From Chthonomonadaceae bacterium (GTDB lineage: Bacteria > Armatimonadota > Chthonomonadetes > Chthonomonadales > Chthonomonadaceae): 33,267 bases of DNA. Shown piece by piece: positions 24,380 through 32,423 of the stretch. Both the position numbers and the translations under genes were made by a program. Below the pieces are notes generated by a model that searched no databases, was not told where the DNA came from, and worked only from the letters and a program-made list of their open reading frames with translations. The DNA lies in assembly GCA_027459665.1 (NCBI GenBank), contig DAIDHN010000045.1, positions 1 through 33,267 of the forward strand, given 5' to 3'. The stretch's first letter is position 1. Each line of letters starts with the position of its first letter.

Positions 24380-25279
24380 TTAGGGGAAATAGTTCAGCAT
24401 GCTCATCTGAAATAGTTTCGAGTTGGCAGCCAGCGCCGCCTGATAGGCAGTCTGCGCACTCTGCAGCTGAATAGATACCTGCGGAATGTTGGCGTCCTCT
24501 ACCTGAGAAAGAAAACTGGTTACGTTTTCCTGAGAAAGAGTGTTTTGCTGCGCCGCCGCCTGCACTTGCTGTATCTTCGCGCCCATATCCGCCTGCGAGG
24601 TAAGGGTGGTATTCAGGGTGTTTTGCAGATTGGCCAGATCTGCGTTGGATATGTTTGAAAGTGCACCAAAACCAACATCATTCTGCAGCTGCTGCAAATT
24701 TTGCAGAGCAGGCAGAAACACTTTGTCGGCGGTGGCGTTTACCGTTATGCTCTGGTTCTGGCTTATCTCCAGATTGATATTGGCATCGCCCGTGGCGCTG
24801 GTGCCGCCCTGATAGGCAAACGAGTTGCTGCTGGTAACTATAGGCTGCGTAGAAGTACGCTGCCCCGAAAAGATGTAGTTGTTGCCATAGCGGGTATTGG
24901 CAAGGCTCACTACCTGGTTGATGATGTCGCCTATCTGCTGCGATATTGAAAGGCGGGTGGCAGAATCAAGCGTGCCGTTGGCAGCCTGTATCGCCAGAGC
25001 CTGCGATTGACGAATGAGCGAGGTCAAACCGCCCAGCGCAGTCTCGCCAGTGGTAAGATAGCTGTTGGCCTGGTTCAATATGCTCGAGTACTGATTAATC
25101 TGGGCGCTCTGCTGCTTGAGGGTAAGCGCCTGGTCCATGCCTGTCGGATTGTCCGAAGGCTGATTGATGCTCAGACCGCTGTCAAGCTGAAGCTGCGCGT
25201 TCTGTATGTTGTAGGCAGTCTGGTTCACGCTGTATATGGCGTAATTGGTCATTTGCAATGTACTGACACGTACGGACAT
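24380..25279 (-). CDS. flgL: Flagellar hook-filament junction protein FlgL (HAP3)
   Basis: A 299-residue protein related to flagellin that forms the second junction layer between hook and filament. The N-terminal coiled segment shows the family pattern (SVRVSTLQMTNYAIYSVNQ, LDSGLSINQPSDNPTGMDQAL) and the C-terminal helix (VEDANIPQVSIQLQSAQTAYQAAL) completes the D0/D1 core. ATG at 25279 with AGGAGG 7 nt upstream; the longer open frame upstream runs into the flgK gap and is not used. It is preceded by a long hairpin with a GGA loop and followed 32 nt later by fliW. Confidence 0.93.
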   Translation of the reverse strand: MSVRVSTLQMTNYAIYSVNQTAYNIQNAQLQLDSGLSINQPSDNPTGMDQALTLKQQSAQINQYSSILNQANSYLTTGETALGGLTSLIRQSQALAIQAANGTLDSATRLSISQQIGDIINQVVSLANTRYGNNYIFSGQRTSTQPIVTSSNSFAYQGGTSATGDANINLEISQNQSITVNATADKVFLPALQNLQQLQNDVGFGALSNISNADLANLQNTLNTTLTSQADMGAKIQQVQAAAQQNTLSQENVTSFLSQVEDANIPQVSIQLQSAQTAYQAALAANSKLFQMSMLNYFP

Positions 25280-25306
25280 TGTTTTGCCTCCTGTATGGGT
25301 TGTCCC

Positions 25307-25357
25307 TGCAAGGCAAAGGCAGGACTTCCGTTTCTCTGCCGGGCGTATTGCCTTGCA
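25307..25357 (-). promoter_or_regulatory. Intercistronic hairpin with GGA loop before flgL
   Basis: Arms TGCAAGGCAA and TTGCCTTGCA (10 bp, perfect) enclose an inner stem GGCAG/CTGCC whose 13-nt loop reads AGAAACGGAAGTC on the mRNA strand. The loop contains ANGGAN, the core of CsrA sites. No T tract follows, so it is not a terminator. The flgL ribosome binding site begins about 12 nt after it. Confidence 0.5.
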
Positions 25358-25367
25358 TCCTGTGCAT

Positions 25368-26822
25368 TTACGGGCCAATGGGCGAAGAGCTGCCCAGGTT
25401 ATTGATCACAATGCTTACAAACGTATCTGCAGTATCCACCACTCGGGCAGCCGCCTCATAAGAGCGCTGGTACTGCAGCATTTTCGTAAGTTCCTCATCC
25501 ATATTCACGCCGGAAATGGAAGACTGCTGGTTTTGCATTTGCAGCAGCACCTGCTGTGTGTTGTTAGAAAGGTTCTGGTAGGTTTGCGTATCAGACCCCA
25601 CCTGAGCCACTGTGTTGTTGTAGTAGCTGCCAATGGTATCGCTGCCCAGCACCGTCTGGTTGGCAAGATTGAACATGGCCGTGGCGTTGTCGCCGTTGCC
25701 GGGCGCAGGGGTAGCAGGCGGCGCAGGCAAGGTGGCGGCGGCTATCTGGGCCGGATTGCTGATGAGCTGCGGGTTCACGGTTATGTCGGCTGCAGCGCCT
25801 GTTCCCGGCGGCGGCGGAGCATTGAAAAAATTGATCCCGGTGCTGCCATCCAGCCCTGCACCAGTAGATTGTATTGAATTTACCTGCGTAATCAGCGTGC
25901 TGGCCAGCGTATCCAGCCGGTTCTGATAACCGGTAATCAGTGAATTGGCTTTCATCAGGCCATACAGCTGCCCGCTTTGCACAGGGACAAAGGTGCCGCT
26001 TGCAGTGGTAACTCCAAATACGCCGTTGTGGGTAGAGGTAGTGGTGGGCAGTGCATTTGTGCCGCTGCCCTGCACCAGGGCAAATCCCCCTACATTTATG
26101 TTGATGGCGCCATCCGTCTGCCCGGTCACCGGGTTCGTCTCATTGGTGGTCTGCACACCCACCAGCTGGCTCAACTGGGTAATCATCTGTCCCCGCTGAT
26201 CCATCAGGTCATTGGGAGTCTGCCCCGAAGCCAGCGACTGCTCTATCTGGCCGTTCAGAGTGGCAATCTGGCTGGCAAGCTGGTTTACCTGCCCCAGTTT
26301 GGCCCCTATCTGCTGATTTATCTGAGGGCCAAGCGAGGTGAGCGCATTGGAAACCGAATGAAACTGGCTGGTAAGCGACTGCGCGGTATCGAGCAGAGTG
26401 GTGCGAAGGCCCATGTCCTGCGGGTTTGCCGACAGCGTGCTGAATGCATTGAAAAAATTGTTGAGCTGTGCCGAAAGGCCTGATGTGCTTGGTTCGCCAA
26501 AAGCGTTCTGCGCCTGGGTAAGCTCTGTGGTCAGAGTATTCTGCGCACTCTGGTCTGAAGTACTTGACCAGATATTCTGGTCAATATACTGGTTGCGAAT
26601 GCGCGTCACGCTGGTCAGGTCTACCCCGGTACCCAGCTGCCCCAGCATAGGCGAACCAATGCCCGGCAGAGTATAGGGTGTTCCCTCGGTAAGGTTCACC
26701 TGCTGGCGCGAGTAGCCGGCGGTGTTCATATTCGAGATGTTGTTTGACGTAACATCCAGGGCGGTCTGATTGGCAGACAATGCGCTTGAGCCAATCTGCA
26801 GCCCGAAGAATGTGGATGGCAT
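25368..26822 (-). CDS. flgK: Flagellar hook-associated protein FlgK (HAP1)
   Basis: A 484-residue protein that forms the first layer of the hook-filament junction. The N-terminal rod-type motif is SALSANQTALDVTSNNISNM-NTAGYSRQ; the C-terminal LQYQRSYEAAARVVDTADTF is the matching HAP1 helix. A central region rich in Pro and Ala (TLPAPPATPAPGNGDN) probably forms the exposed domain. ATG at 26822 is preceded by AAGGAGA about 10 nt upstream and, farther up, by a hairpin with the hexaloop ACGGAT. It is secreted by the flagellar export apparatus, presumably with FlgN from the preceding gene as chaperone. Confidence 0.93.
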   Translation of the reverse strand: MPSTFFGLQIGSSALSANQTALDVTSNNISNMNTAGYSRQQVNLTEGTPYTLPGIGSPMLGQLGTGVDLTSVTRIRNQYIDQNIWSSTSDQSAQNTLTTELTQAQNAFGEPSTSGLSAQLNNFFNAFSTLSANPQDMGLRTTLLDTAQSLTSQFHSVSNALTSLGPQINQQIGAKLGQVNQLASQIATLNGQIEQSLASGQTPNDLMDQRGQMITQLSQLVGVQTTNETNPVTGQTDGAININVGGFALVQGSGTNALPTTTSTHNGVFGVTTASGTFVPVQSGQLYGLMKANSLITGYQNRLDTLASTLITQVNSIQSTGAGLDGSTGINFFNAPPPPGTGAAADITVNPQLISNPAQIAAATLPAPPATPAPGNGDNATAMFNLANQTVLGSDTIGSYYNNTVAQVGSDTQTYQNLSNNTQQVLLQMQNQQSSISGVNMDEELTKMLQYQRSYEAAARVVDTADTFVSIVINNLGSSSPIGP

Positions 26823-26854
26823 TTCTTAATCTTCTCCTTGAGTGTCGGTTGCCA

Positions 26855-26870
26855 AACCCATCCGTGGGTT
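26855..26870 (-). promoter_or_regulatory. ANGGAN hexaloop hairpin before flgK
   Basis: The mRNA strand reads AACCC-ACGGAT-GGGTT, a perfect 5-bp stem with a six-base loop matching ANGGAN, the known CsrA/RsmE recognition loop. It lies about 15 nt upstream of the flgK ribosome binding site, which itself contains AAGGAG. Confidence 0.5.
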
Positions 26871-26883
26871 CGGGGTCTTGTTT

Positions 26884-27387
26884 TCAGGCGTGGCTGTCTA
26901 TATAGAAAGCCGGGTTGACGATTCGGGTGAGATTCGACCCGTAGGCAGGTGTTTGAAGCGCTGTGGCAGTAAGCAGATTGATATGAAATTTGGTAATGTG
27001 CAGTGCATTTTCTATCAGGGTGCGGTTTCTGTTTTGCGCCTGTGCAAGCTGCTGCTGCAGCTGCAGCAGATGGTGGCGCACACGCGCCAAAGGCAGCTTC
27101 TGCCCCGAAGGAAGCGCACCAATGATTTGAAGCAGCCCGCTGGAGGGCGGCAGCTGCACGGCCCAGGCCATGGCGCGCGCTGCAGAAATACGTTCCCGCT
27201 CAAGCCCGCGGCACTGCAGCACAACCGTTTCCTGCTCGGCAATAAGGGCCTGCAGATGCTCAATATCCTGCTCTATTACCGCAGCGCTCTGCGCCTCAGA
27301 CAGTTCCAGCAGCTTCTCTATCAGTTTTGCTTCCTGCTGCAGTATCTGCAGCAGAGGGGTGATATTCACTACTTGCGGACGGGGCAT
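26884..27387 (-). CDS. flgN: Flagellar export chaperone FlgN
   Basis: A 167-residue, mostly helical protein (long Gln/Leu/Glu-rich coiled segments such as LLQILQQEAKLIEKLLELSEAQ and LLQLQQQLAQAQNRNRTLIENAL). Size, helix pattern and place directly before flgK fit FlgN, the cytoplasmic chaperone of FlgK and FlgL. Sequence conservation in this family is low, so context weighs heavily. GGAAAG lies 8 nt before the ATG, and only 5 nt separate it from the rod-binding protein gene upstream. Confidence 0.82.
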   Translation of the reverse strand: MPRPQVVNITPLLQILQQEAKLIEKLLELSEAQSAAVIEQDIEHLQALIAEQETVVLQCRGLERERISAARAMAWAVQLPPSSGLLQIIGALPSGQKLPLARVRHHLLQLQQQLAQAQNRNRTLIENALHITKFHINLLTATALQTPAYGSNLTRIVNPAFYIDSHA

Positions 27388-27392
27388 TGCGA

Positions 27393-27839
27393 TTACTTTC
27401 CTTTCTCCAGATCGGCGGCCAGTGCAGCTGCCGACACCACAGAAGCGGGCGAAACCGGCGCAGGCAGAACAGAAGCTGCAGCGGGCGCAGGCACGGCAGA
27501 CGGCGGCGAAGCGGCGCCAGGAGAGGCCGGTACAGGCGCGCCAGGCAGCAGGGGCTTCATCTCTCTGTACAGCTGCTGAGCCATTCCCAGCGATCCGCTC
27601 TTGCTCATCAGCCGGGCCAGCTGCGCATCCATCATGCCCTGGTAAGTCTTGTCTTCATAGCTGCTGCCGTACAGGCTCTGGCCCTGCTGCACAGAATGGC
27701 GCATCTGCTTCAGCACCATGCCTAAAAACACCCCTTCAAACTCCTGGCAGGCTTTCTTAAGCCTGTCGCACTGCTTCTGGTACGGGGTAAGCGCAGCAGC
27801 GCCTGCAGAGGCGGCAGCGGTTGTTATCGAATTAGTCAT
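27393..27839 (-). CDS. flgJ: FlgJ-type rod-binding protein without muramidase domain
   Basis: A 148-residue protein with the N-terminal Rod-binding domain of FlgJ (CQEFEGVFLGMVLKQMRHSV, DKTYQGMMDAQLARLMSKSGSLGMAQQLY), the rod-capping factor. The C-terminal peptidoglycan hydrolase domain of gammaproteobacterial FlgJ is absent; instead about 50 residues are rich in Pro, Ala, Ser and Val, as expected of a linker or extended tail. Another enzyme must open the wall for the rod. The gene lies between flgI and flgN, with short spacers, in the common order. Confidence 0.88.
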   Translation of the reverse strand: MTNSITTAAASAGAAALTPYQKQCDRLKKACQEFEGVFLGMVLKQMRHSVQQGQSLYGSSYEDKTYQGMMDAQLARLMSKSGSLGMAQQLYREMKPLLPGAPVPASPGAASPPSAVPAPAAASVLPAPVSPASVVSAAALAADLEKGK

Positions 27840-27852
27840 CTCAATCTAACTC

Positions 27853-29034
27853 CTACATAATCTCAATCTGTGCCTGTATCAGGCCGGCTGCATGCATTCC
27901 CTGCAAAATCGAAATCAGGTCGCGGGGGGTCACTCCCAGTGCATTCAGCGCATGCACCAGCTGAGCTACCGTAGTGGTGGCGGGTATCACCGCCAGCTTG
28001 CCGCCGCTCTCTGTGGCCTGCGTAGATTTCTGGGGCACCACAACAGGCGGCGGTGCATTCACCGACATGGGCGGGGCGGGCACTACCACAGGCGTATTGG
28101 TAACCTGTATGTTGATGTCGCCGTGCGCAACCGCTCCGGCAGCAAGGCGCACATTGCCGCCAATTACCACCGTGCCCGTGCGTTCATCTACCACAATGCG
28201 CGCCTCTACATCGGGGGTTACGGTAACATGCTCCAGCCGGGCAACAAAAGCCACCGGGTCATCCTGCAGGGCAGAAGGGATGGAAACGCGAATGGTATCG
28301 GCATCCTGGGCCAGAGCGCTCACGCCCGGCACCTGCTGCTGAATGGCCTCGGCAACACGATTTGCCGTGGTGAAATCTGGCGTGAACAGCGAAAGCGAAA
28401 GCGTGTCGCCCGTGCGTGAAATGGGCATGGGCACGCCCTGCTCCACATACGCTCCGTTGGGAATGCGCCCTACATTCACATCATTTTTCTGCACCGAAGA
28501 GCCGCCAGAAGAGTAGTTGAAGCCTCCAATAGAAAGCGGCCCCTGCGCCACCGCGTAAATCTGCCCGTTTGCAGCGCGCAGCGGGGTTTGCAGCAAAGTG
28601 CCGCCCTGCAGCGACTTGGCATCGCCAATAGAAGAAACCACCACATCTATGCGGCTGCCCGGCTTGGCATAGGCAGGCAGAGTAGTGGTTACCATGACTG
28701 CCGCCACATTTTTTACCGTAACCTGCGCCGCCGGAGCGTTGATGCCCATGCGCCTCAGCATATTGACCAGAGAATCTACCGTAAACTGCGTAGACTGGCC
28801 GTCGCCGGTGCCCTCCAGACCAACCACCAGGCCGTAGCCAAACAACTGGTTGCCCCGCACGCCCTGCACATTGGCAATGTCTTTTAGCCGCACCAGCCCA
28901 GAGGCCAGGGGCATGGCAGACATGCCGGCCGACTGGCTGACAGCGGCCTGAGGTTCACCCACCACCGGCCCGCTCTGGCAGAGAGCGGAAACCGGTATGA
29001 GCAGCAGCATAAACAAAAGCAGTGTCTGTTTCAT
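27853..29034 (-). CDS. flgI: Flagellar P-ring protein FlgI
   Basis: A 393-residue periplasmic protein that forms the P ring in the peptidoglycan layer. A signal peptide (about 1-20, MKQTLLLFMLLLIPVSALCQ) is followed by family motifs VRLKDIANVQGVRGNQLFGYGLVVGL, GTGDGQSTQFTVDSL, GSRIDVVVSSIGDAKSLQGG and the C-terminal LVHALNALGVTPRDLISILQ. A proline-rich stretch (VVVPAPPMSVNAPPP) precedes the end. AAGG lies a few bases before the ATG, 9 nt after flgH. Confidence 0.95.
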   Translation of the reverse strand: MKQTLLLFMLLLIPVSALCQSGPVVGEPQAAVSQSAGMSAMPLASGLVRLKDIANVQGVRGNQLFGYGLVVGLEGTGDGQSTQFTVDSLVNMLRRMGINAPAAQVTVKNVAAVMVTTTLPAYAKPGSRIDVVVSSIGDAKSLQGGTLLQTPLRAANGQIYAVAQGPLSIGGFNYSSGGSSVQKNDVNVGRIPNGAYVEQGVPMPISRTGDTLSLSLFTPDFTTANRVAEAIQQQVPGVSALAQDADTIRVSIPSALQDDPVAFVARLEHVTVTPDVEARIVVDERTGTVVIGGNVRLAAGAVAHGDINIQVTNTPVVVPAPPMSVNAPPPVVVPQKSTQATESGGKLAVIPATTTVAQLVHALNALGVTPRDLISILQGMHAAGLIQAQIEIM

Positions 29035-29043
29035 AAATGCACC

Positions 29044-29673
29044 TTAAAACAAAAAGTGAAAGATACGAGAGAGTATGCCTTCGGTTTCGGTATGTGCCAC
29101 CACTCCCTTGCCATCCAGGCGCACCTTCACGTTGGCCACCAGGTTGGAAGGAACCGTGTTGTCGGCGCCTATGTCTTCAGGGCGCACCAGGCCGGTAAAC
29201 ACCACCTTCTGGCTTTCTTTGTTGATGTCTACCACGCGTGTGCCCTGCACCTTCAGCACCCCGTTTGGCTCTACTTCTTTCACCACCACCGAAAGCGTAG
29301 TGTTTAGCGTGCCTGTGCGCGCCGTAGAACCGTCACCGGTGCCTGTGCGCGAATTGGCCGCGGTCATCCCCAGGCCTCCGAAAAGCGTGCTAAACAGGCC
29401 CGTTCCGCCAAACACATTCACCGAATCGCTCTGGGCGAGTTTAGTGGTTGCGGTTGCCGTTGCGGTCGTGTTTTCGTTGATGGTAATGGTAAGCACATCG
29501 CCTACATTGTGCGCCCTCAGGTCGCTGAACAGCGAGGCAGGGTCAGCGCTGCTGCTGCCGCGCAGCGCCTGGTTCGCTTCCTTGATAGGAAACAGCGATT
29601 GCGCAGAGGCGGCAGGTGCGGCTGCGCCAATCAGCGCGGCCAGCAAAAAGCAGGCAGAGTTGCAGCATTTCAT
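29044..29673 (-). CDS. flgH: Flagellar L-ring protein FlgH, without lipobox
   Basis: A 209-residue protein that forms the L ring in the outer membrane. Family motifs are SLFSDLRAHNVGDVLTITINENTTA, VVVKEVEPNGVLKVQGTR and VVFTGLVRPEDIGADNTVPS, ending in GILSRIFHFLF. Most FlgH proteins are lipoproteins. Here the N-terminus has Cys at positions 3, 4 and 8, ahead of the hydrophobic core, and the signal seems to end at AASAQS, a signal peptidase I type site. The start overlaps the flgA stop by one base (TGATG). Confidence 0.94.
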   Translation of the reverse strand: MKCCNSACFLLAALIGAAAPAASAQSLFPIKEANQALRGSSSADPASLFSDLRAHNVGDVLTITINENTTATATATTKLAQSDSVNVFGGTGLFSTLFGGLGMTAANSRTGTGDGSTARTGTLNTTLSVVVKEVEPNGVLKVQGTRVVDINKESQKVVFTGLVRPEDIGADNTVPSNLVANVKVRLDGKGVVAHTETEGILSRIFHFLF

Positions 29674-30659
29674 CAGCTATGGTCTCCATAGGCGCCGGTT
29701 CCGGCCGCCTGAAACAGCACAGTGCGCGAATCAATAATGCGGGCATTCAGAATCTTGCTGGTGCTAGAGGTAAGCACGCGTATAATGTCGCCAACATGAC
29801 CGCTCTGCTCGGCGGTTGCGCTCGCAGTAATGCGCACCGAGCCAACCACGCAAAGCAGGGTAATTACCTGGCCCGGCAGCACATCGGGCGGGGTCTCCAG
29901 CCCATCGGCGGGCACGGGCATTCCGGCCATAATGCGCCGGGTAGTGCGCTTGCCTATCACAGCCCGCAAATGCGTAGCCGGGTTAGCCATGCCGGGCGGC
30001 AGGTCGGTGTCAAGCAGGGTCACATCCTGCGGGCCAATAATCTCATGCGCCTCAATCACCTTGTTGGCCACCACCACCAGCTCATGGCGCACCACATGCA
30101 GGGTCACCACCACGGTCTGAACGCTTACCCCATTTACCTGAATGCTCACCGGCACAAACAATGTGCCCTGCACCGGGTCTCCCCCTGCCGCGCCGGGCAG
30201 CAGCGTGAGCTTTCCCTCTGCTACCGGAAAGCTGCCCAGGGCGGGCACAGGCTGCAGCTTTGCATCGGGCAGGCTTTTAATTGCGCCCTGTGCGGCAGTC
30301 ATGGCAGCGGCGGCAAGCTGTGCGGCAGTCACCATCACAGCCTTGCGCTCCACCTGAATCAGCGGGGGCAGGGTAAGCCGCCAGTGCGCATTGTACACAT
30401 GGTCGGCGCGCAGGTGCATCACTACATCGCCGGGCAAAAGCTGGCGGGTAAGGCCCGGCAGCGGCGAAACGCCAATCACTGCAGCGCGCAGTTTTGCAGC
30501 AAGTGCAGGCGGTGCGCCCTGTATGGCGGCAATATCGCCCAGGGTAAACTGTGCGCCGCCTACCACACTGAGTGCGCGTACCGTAATAGCAGGCGCACAC
30601 AGGGCGGGCAGCGGCAGCAGCCAGAAAGCAAGCAGAGCTGCCGTACGAGGAAGGTTCAT
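29673..30659 (-). CDS. flgA: Flagellar P-ring assembly chaperone FlgA
   Basis: A 328-residue periplasmic protein needed for P-ring assembly. A signal peptide (MNLPRTAALLAFWLLPLPALCA) leads to a long N-terminal part (TLGDIAAIQG, LPGDVVMHLRADHVY). The SAF-type C-terminal module has VVVANKVIEAHEIIGPQDV, IGKRTTRRIMAGMPV and VLPGQVITLLC. It is longer than the 220 residues of enterobacterial FlgA, as in many other phyla. ATG at 30659 with GGAGG 8 nt upstream; the TTG five codons earlier lies in that ribosome binding site. Confidence 0.9.
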   Translation of the reverse strand: MNLPRTAALLAFWLLPLPALCAPAITVRALSVVGGAQFTLGDIAAIQGAPPALAAKLRAAVIGVSPLPGLTRQLLPGDVVMHLRADHVYNAHWRLTLPPLIQVERKAVMVTAAQLAAAAMTAAQGAIKSLPDAKLQPVPALGSFPVAEGKLTLLPGAAGGDPVQGTLFVPVSIQVNGVSVQTVVVTLHVVRHELVVVANKVIEAHEIIGPQDVTLLDTDLPPGMANPATHLRAVIGKRTTRRIMAGMPVPADGLETPPDVLPGQVITLLCVVGSVRITASATAEQSGHVGDIIRVLTSSTSKILNARIIDSRTVLFQAAGTGAYGDHS

Positions 30660-30684
30660 GCAGAATGCCTCCAATATGCCAGGG

Positions 30685-31473
30685 CTACTGCACCACCGAA
30701 TTGGTGGTGGCCATCATCTGGTTGGCCGCGGTAATCACTTTGGAATTGGTGTCGTAGGCGCGCTGCGTAATGATCATGCGCACCATTTCAGATACAATGT
30801 CTACATTCGAGGTTTCAAGCATATTCTGCTGCAGCGTGCCTGCCCCCTGCGTGCCGGGGTTGGTATCTGTAGGTTGTCCTGAGGCCGCCGTTGGCGTAAA
30901 CAGGTTGCCGCCATTGGCCAGCAGGCCGGCAGGGTTCACAAAAGTAGTAAGCTGTATCTGGCCAACTACCTGGGGCTGCGTCTGGCCGGGCAGCATAACA
31001 GTCACCTGTCCGTCGGGGCTGATAGAAATCTGCTTGCTGTTGGCAGGCAGCACAATTTCAGGCTGAATGGGGTAGCCCTGCGGGTTCACCAGGCGGCCGG
31101 TGCTGTCTACCGAAAAATTGCCCGCGCGAGTGTACGTGGTGCTGCCGTCGGGCATCAGTATCTTGAAAAAACCGTCGCCCACAATCGCCACATCAGTAGG
31201 GTTGCCCGTCTGCTGCAGAGTACCCTGGGTATTCACCGTACGGGTAGTGCCGTTTGATACCCCCAGACCAATCTGCTCGCCCGTAGGCAGAGCGGTGTTG
31301 GCGCTGGTCTGGCTGCCGGGCGCCGCCATGTGCTGATAAATCAAATCCTGAAAATCTGCACGGCTCGACTTAAAGCCCACAGTACTCACATTGGCGAGGT
31401 TGTTTGCAATTACATCCAGGTTGGTCTGCTGTGCTGCCAGCCCGGTTGCTGCGGTAAAAAGCGCGCGATCCAT
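30685..31473 (-). CDS. flgG: Flagellar distal-rod protein FlgG
   Basis: A 262-residue protein of the distal rod. It shows the N-terminal rod motif (RALFTAATGLAAQQTNLDVIANNLANVSTVGFK), the FlgG insertion region and the C-terminal helix (NVDIVSEMVRMIITQRAYDTNSKVITAANQMM). Length and motifs match the family. The AAGGAG ribosome binding site is 11 nt before the ATG and directly follows a GC-rich hairpin (31494-31512). The gene is separated from flgF by an unusually long structured gap. Confidence 0.95.
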   Translation of the reverse strand: MDRALFTAATGLAAQQTNLDVIANNLANVSTVGFKSSRADFQDLIYQHMAAPGSQTSANTALPTGEQIGLGVSNGTTRTVNTQGTLQQTGNPTDVAIVGDGFFKILMPDGSTTYTRAGNFSVDSTGRLVNPQGYPIQPEIVLPANSKQISISPDGQVTVMLPGQTQPQVVGQIQLTTFVNPAGLLANGGNLFTPTAASGQPTDTNPGTQGAGTLQQNMLETSNVDIVSEMVRMIITQRAYDTNSKVITAANQMMATTNSVVQ

Positions 31474-31648
31474 AAGTTTGCCGACTCCTTCAGGGCAGCG
31501 CTCGGCGCTGCCGGGTAAGGTGCGCGCATTCCATCAGGCCGGCGCGGAATTACCCGCTCCCCGGCATGGGGAGAGTGCGCGCAGTACGGCCTCCGCTGCG
31601 ACAGGCGCAGACAGTCCAGCCGTCTATATCATGATTTACAACTGCCTG
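31474..31648 (-). promoter_or_regulatory. Structured 175-nt leader-like region before flgG
   Basis: No gene. On the minus strand an extended -10 box TGA-TATAGA (31631-31623) could give flgG its own start. Downstream lie GGCCG paired with CGGCC, two copies of self-complementary TGCGCGCA (31576-31583, 31521-31528), the hairpin CTCCCC/GGGGAG (31556-31573), GGGTA/TACCC, ATTCC/GGAAT, and GGCAGCG/CGCTGCC (31494-31512) abutting the ribosome binding site. Several pairings exclude one another, as in switching RNAs. It does not match the consensus of c-di-GMP or cobalamin riboswitches as far as I can tell. Confidence 0.45.
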
Positions 31649-32395
31649 CTATGCAGAGCCTACCTGCGTGGTAACAGCGCTCAGCAGCTTGTCTTGAGAA
31701 GTAACCGCCTTCTGGGCAGTATCAAAGTTGCGCTCCACCATAATCATCTCAATCAGGCTGCGCGCAATGTTTACATTCGACTGTTCCAGCGTGCCCGGAT
31801 ACACCTGCGGGCTGGCTGCCTGCTTCACTACAGCAGGATTGCTGACCACAAACAGAGAGGCCCCCTGCTTCTGCAGCGCACTGTCTGGAATGGTAACAAT
31901 GCTGAGCTGAGCCGCGGGCCTGCCCTGAGACACCACACTGCCCTGCGAATCAATCGAAACGTTTTTCGCCTCTGTCAGAGAGATGGGCTGCCCCGAACTG
32001 TCAAGCACAGGCTGCCCCGCAACAGTAACCAGATTGCCGCTGCCATCCAGCGAAAGGGCGCCTGCCCTTGTGTAGCGCACCCCATTCGGAGTAGAAACCG
32101 CCAGGTACTGGCCGGGCGCCAGGCTGATGTCCAGCGGGTTGTGGGTGGTTTCCAAAGCACCGGGGCGAAAATCTGTGTAAATCTGCCCCGGCTGCACCCC
32201 TGTGCCAAGCAGGCCAATGGGCGAGCTGCCGTTTGAGGTCAGCCTGCTCAGCTGCATGGTGTGCAGAGCCTGAAAAGTGGGTACATCCTGCTTGAAACCA
32301 ATGGTGGAGGCATTGGCAATGTTGCTTGCCAGCGTATCCTGAATGGTCTGCTGTGCCATCATTGCTGTTGCTGCGGCATAAAGACCTCGCTCCAT
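31649..32395 (-). CDS. flgF: Flagellar proximal-rod protein FlgF
   Basis: A 248-residue rod protein, first gene of the flagellar operon. The N-terminal rod motif is MERGLYAAATAMMAQQTIQDTLASNIANASTIGFK; the C-terminal NVNIARSLIEMIMVERNFDTAQKAV matches the FlgF/FlgG family. Order before flgG and the lack of the FlgG-specific segment favour FlgF. ATG at 32395 with GGAG 8 nt upstream; an earlier start in frame is out of register with the family. An 18-bp palindrome ends 28 nt upstream. Confidence 0.9.
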   Translation of the reverse strand: MERGLYAAATAMMAQQTIQDTLASNIANASTIGFKQDVPTFQALHTMQLSRLTSNGSSPIGLLGTGVQPGQIYTDFRPGALETTHNPLDISLAPGQYLAVSTPNGVRYTRAGALSLDGSGNLVTVAGQPVLDSSGQPISLTEAKNVSIDSQGSVVSQGRPAAQLSIVTIPDSALQKQGASLFVVSNPAVVKQAASPQVYPGTLEQSNVNIARSLIEMIMVERNFDTAQKAVTSQDKLLSAVTTQVGSA

Positions 32396-32423
32396 GCAAA
32401 TTGCTCCATAAAAAGGGATTTTG

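Noticed and set aside
31474-31648. c-di-GMP-I riboswitch before flgG
   Set aside because: The conserved GGGCAAACC and GACGCAAAGCC-type segments are absent.
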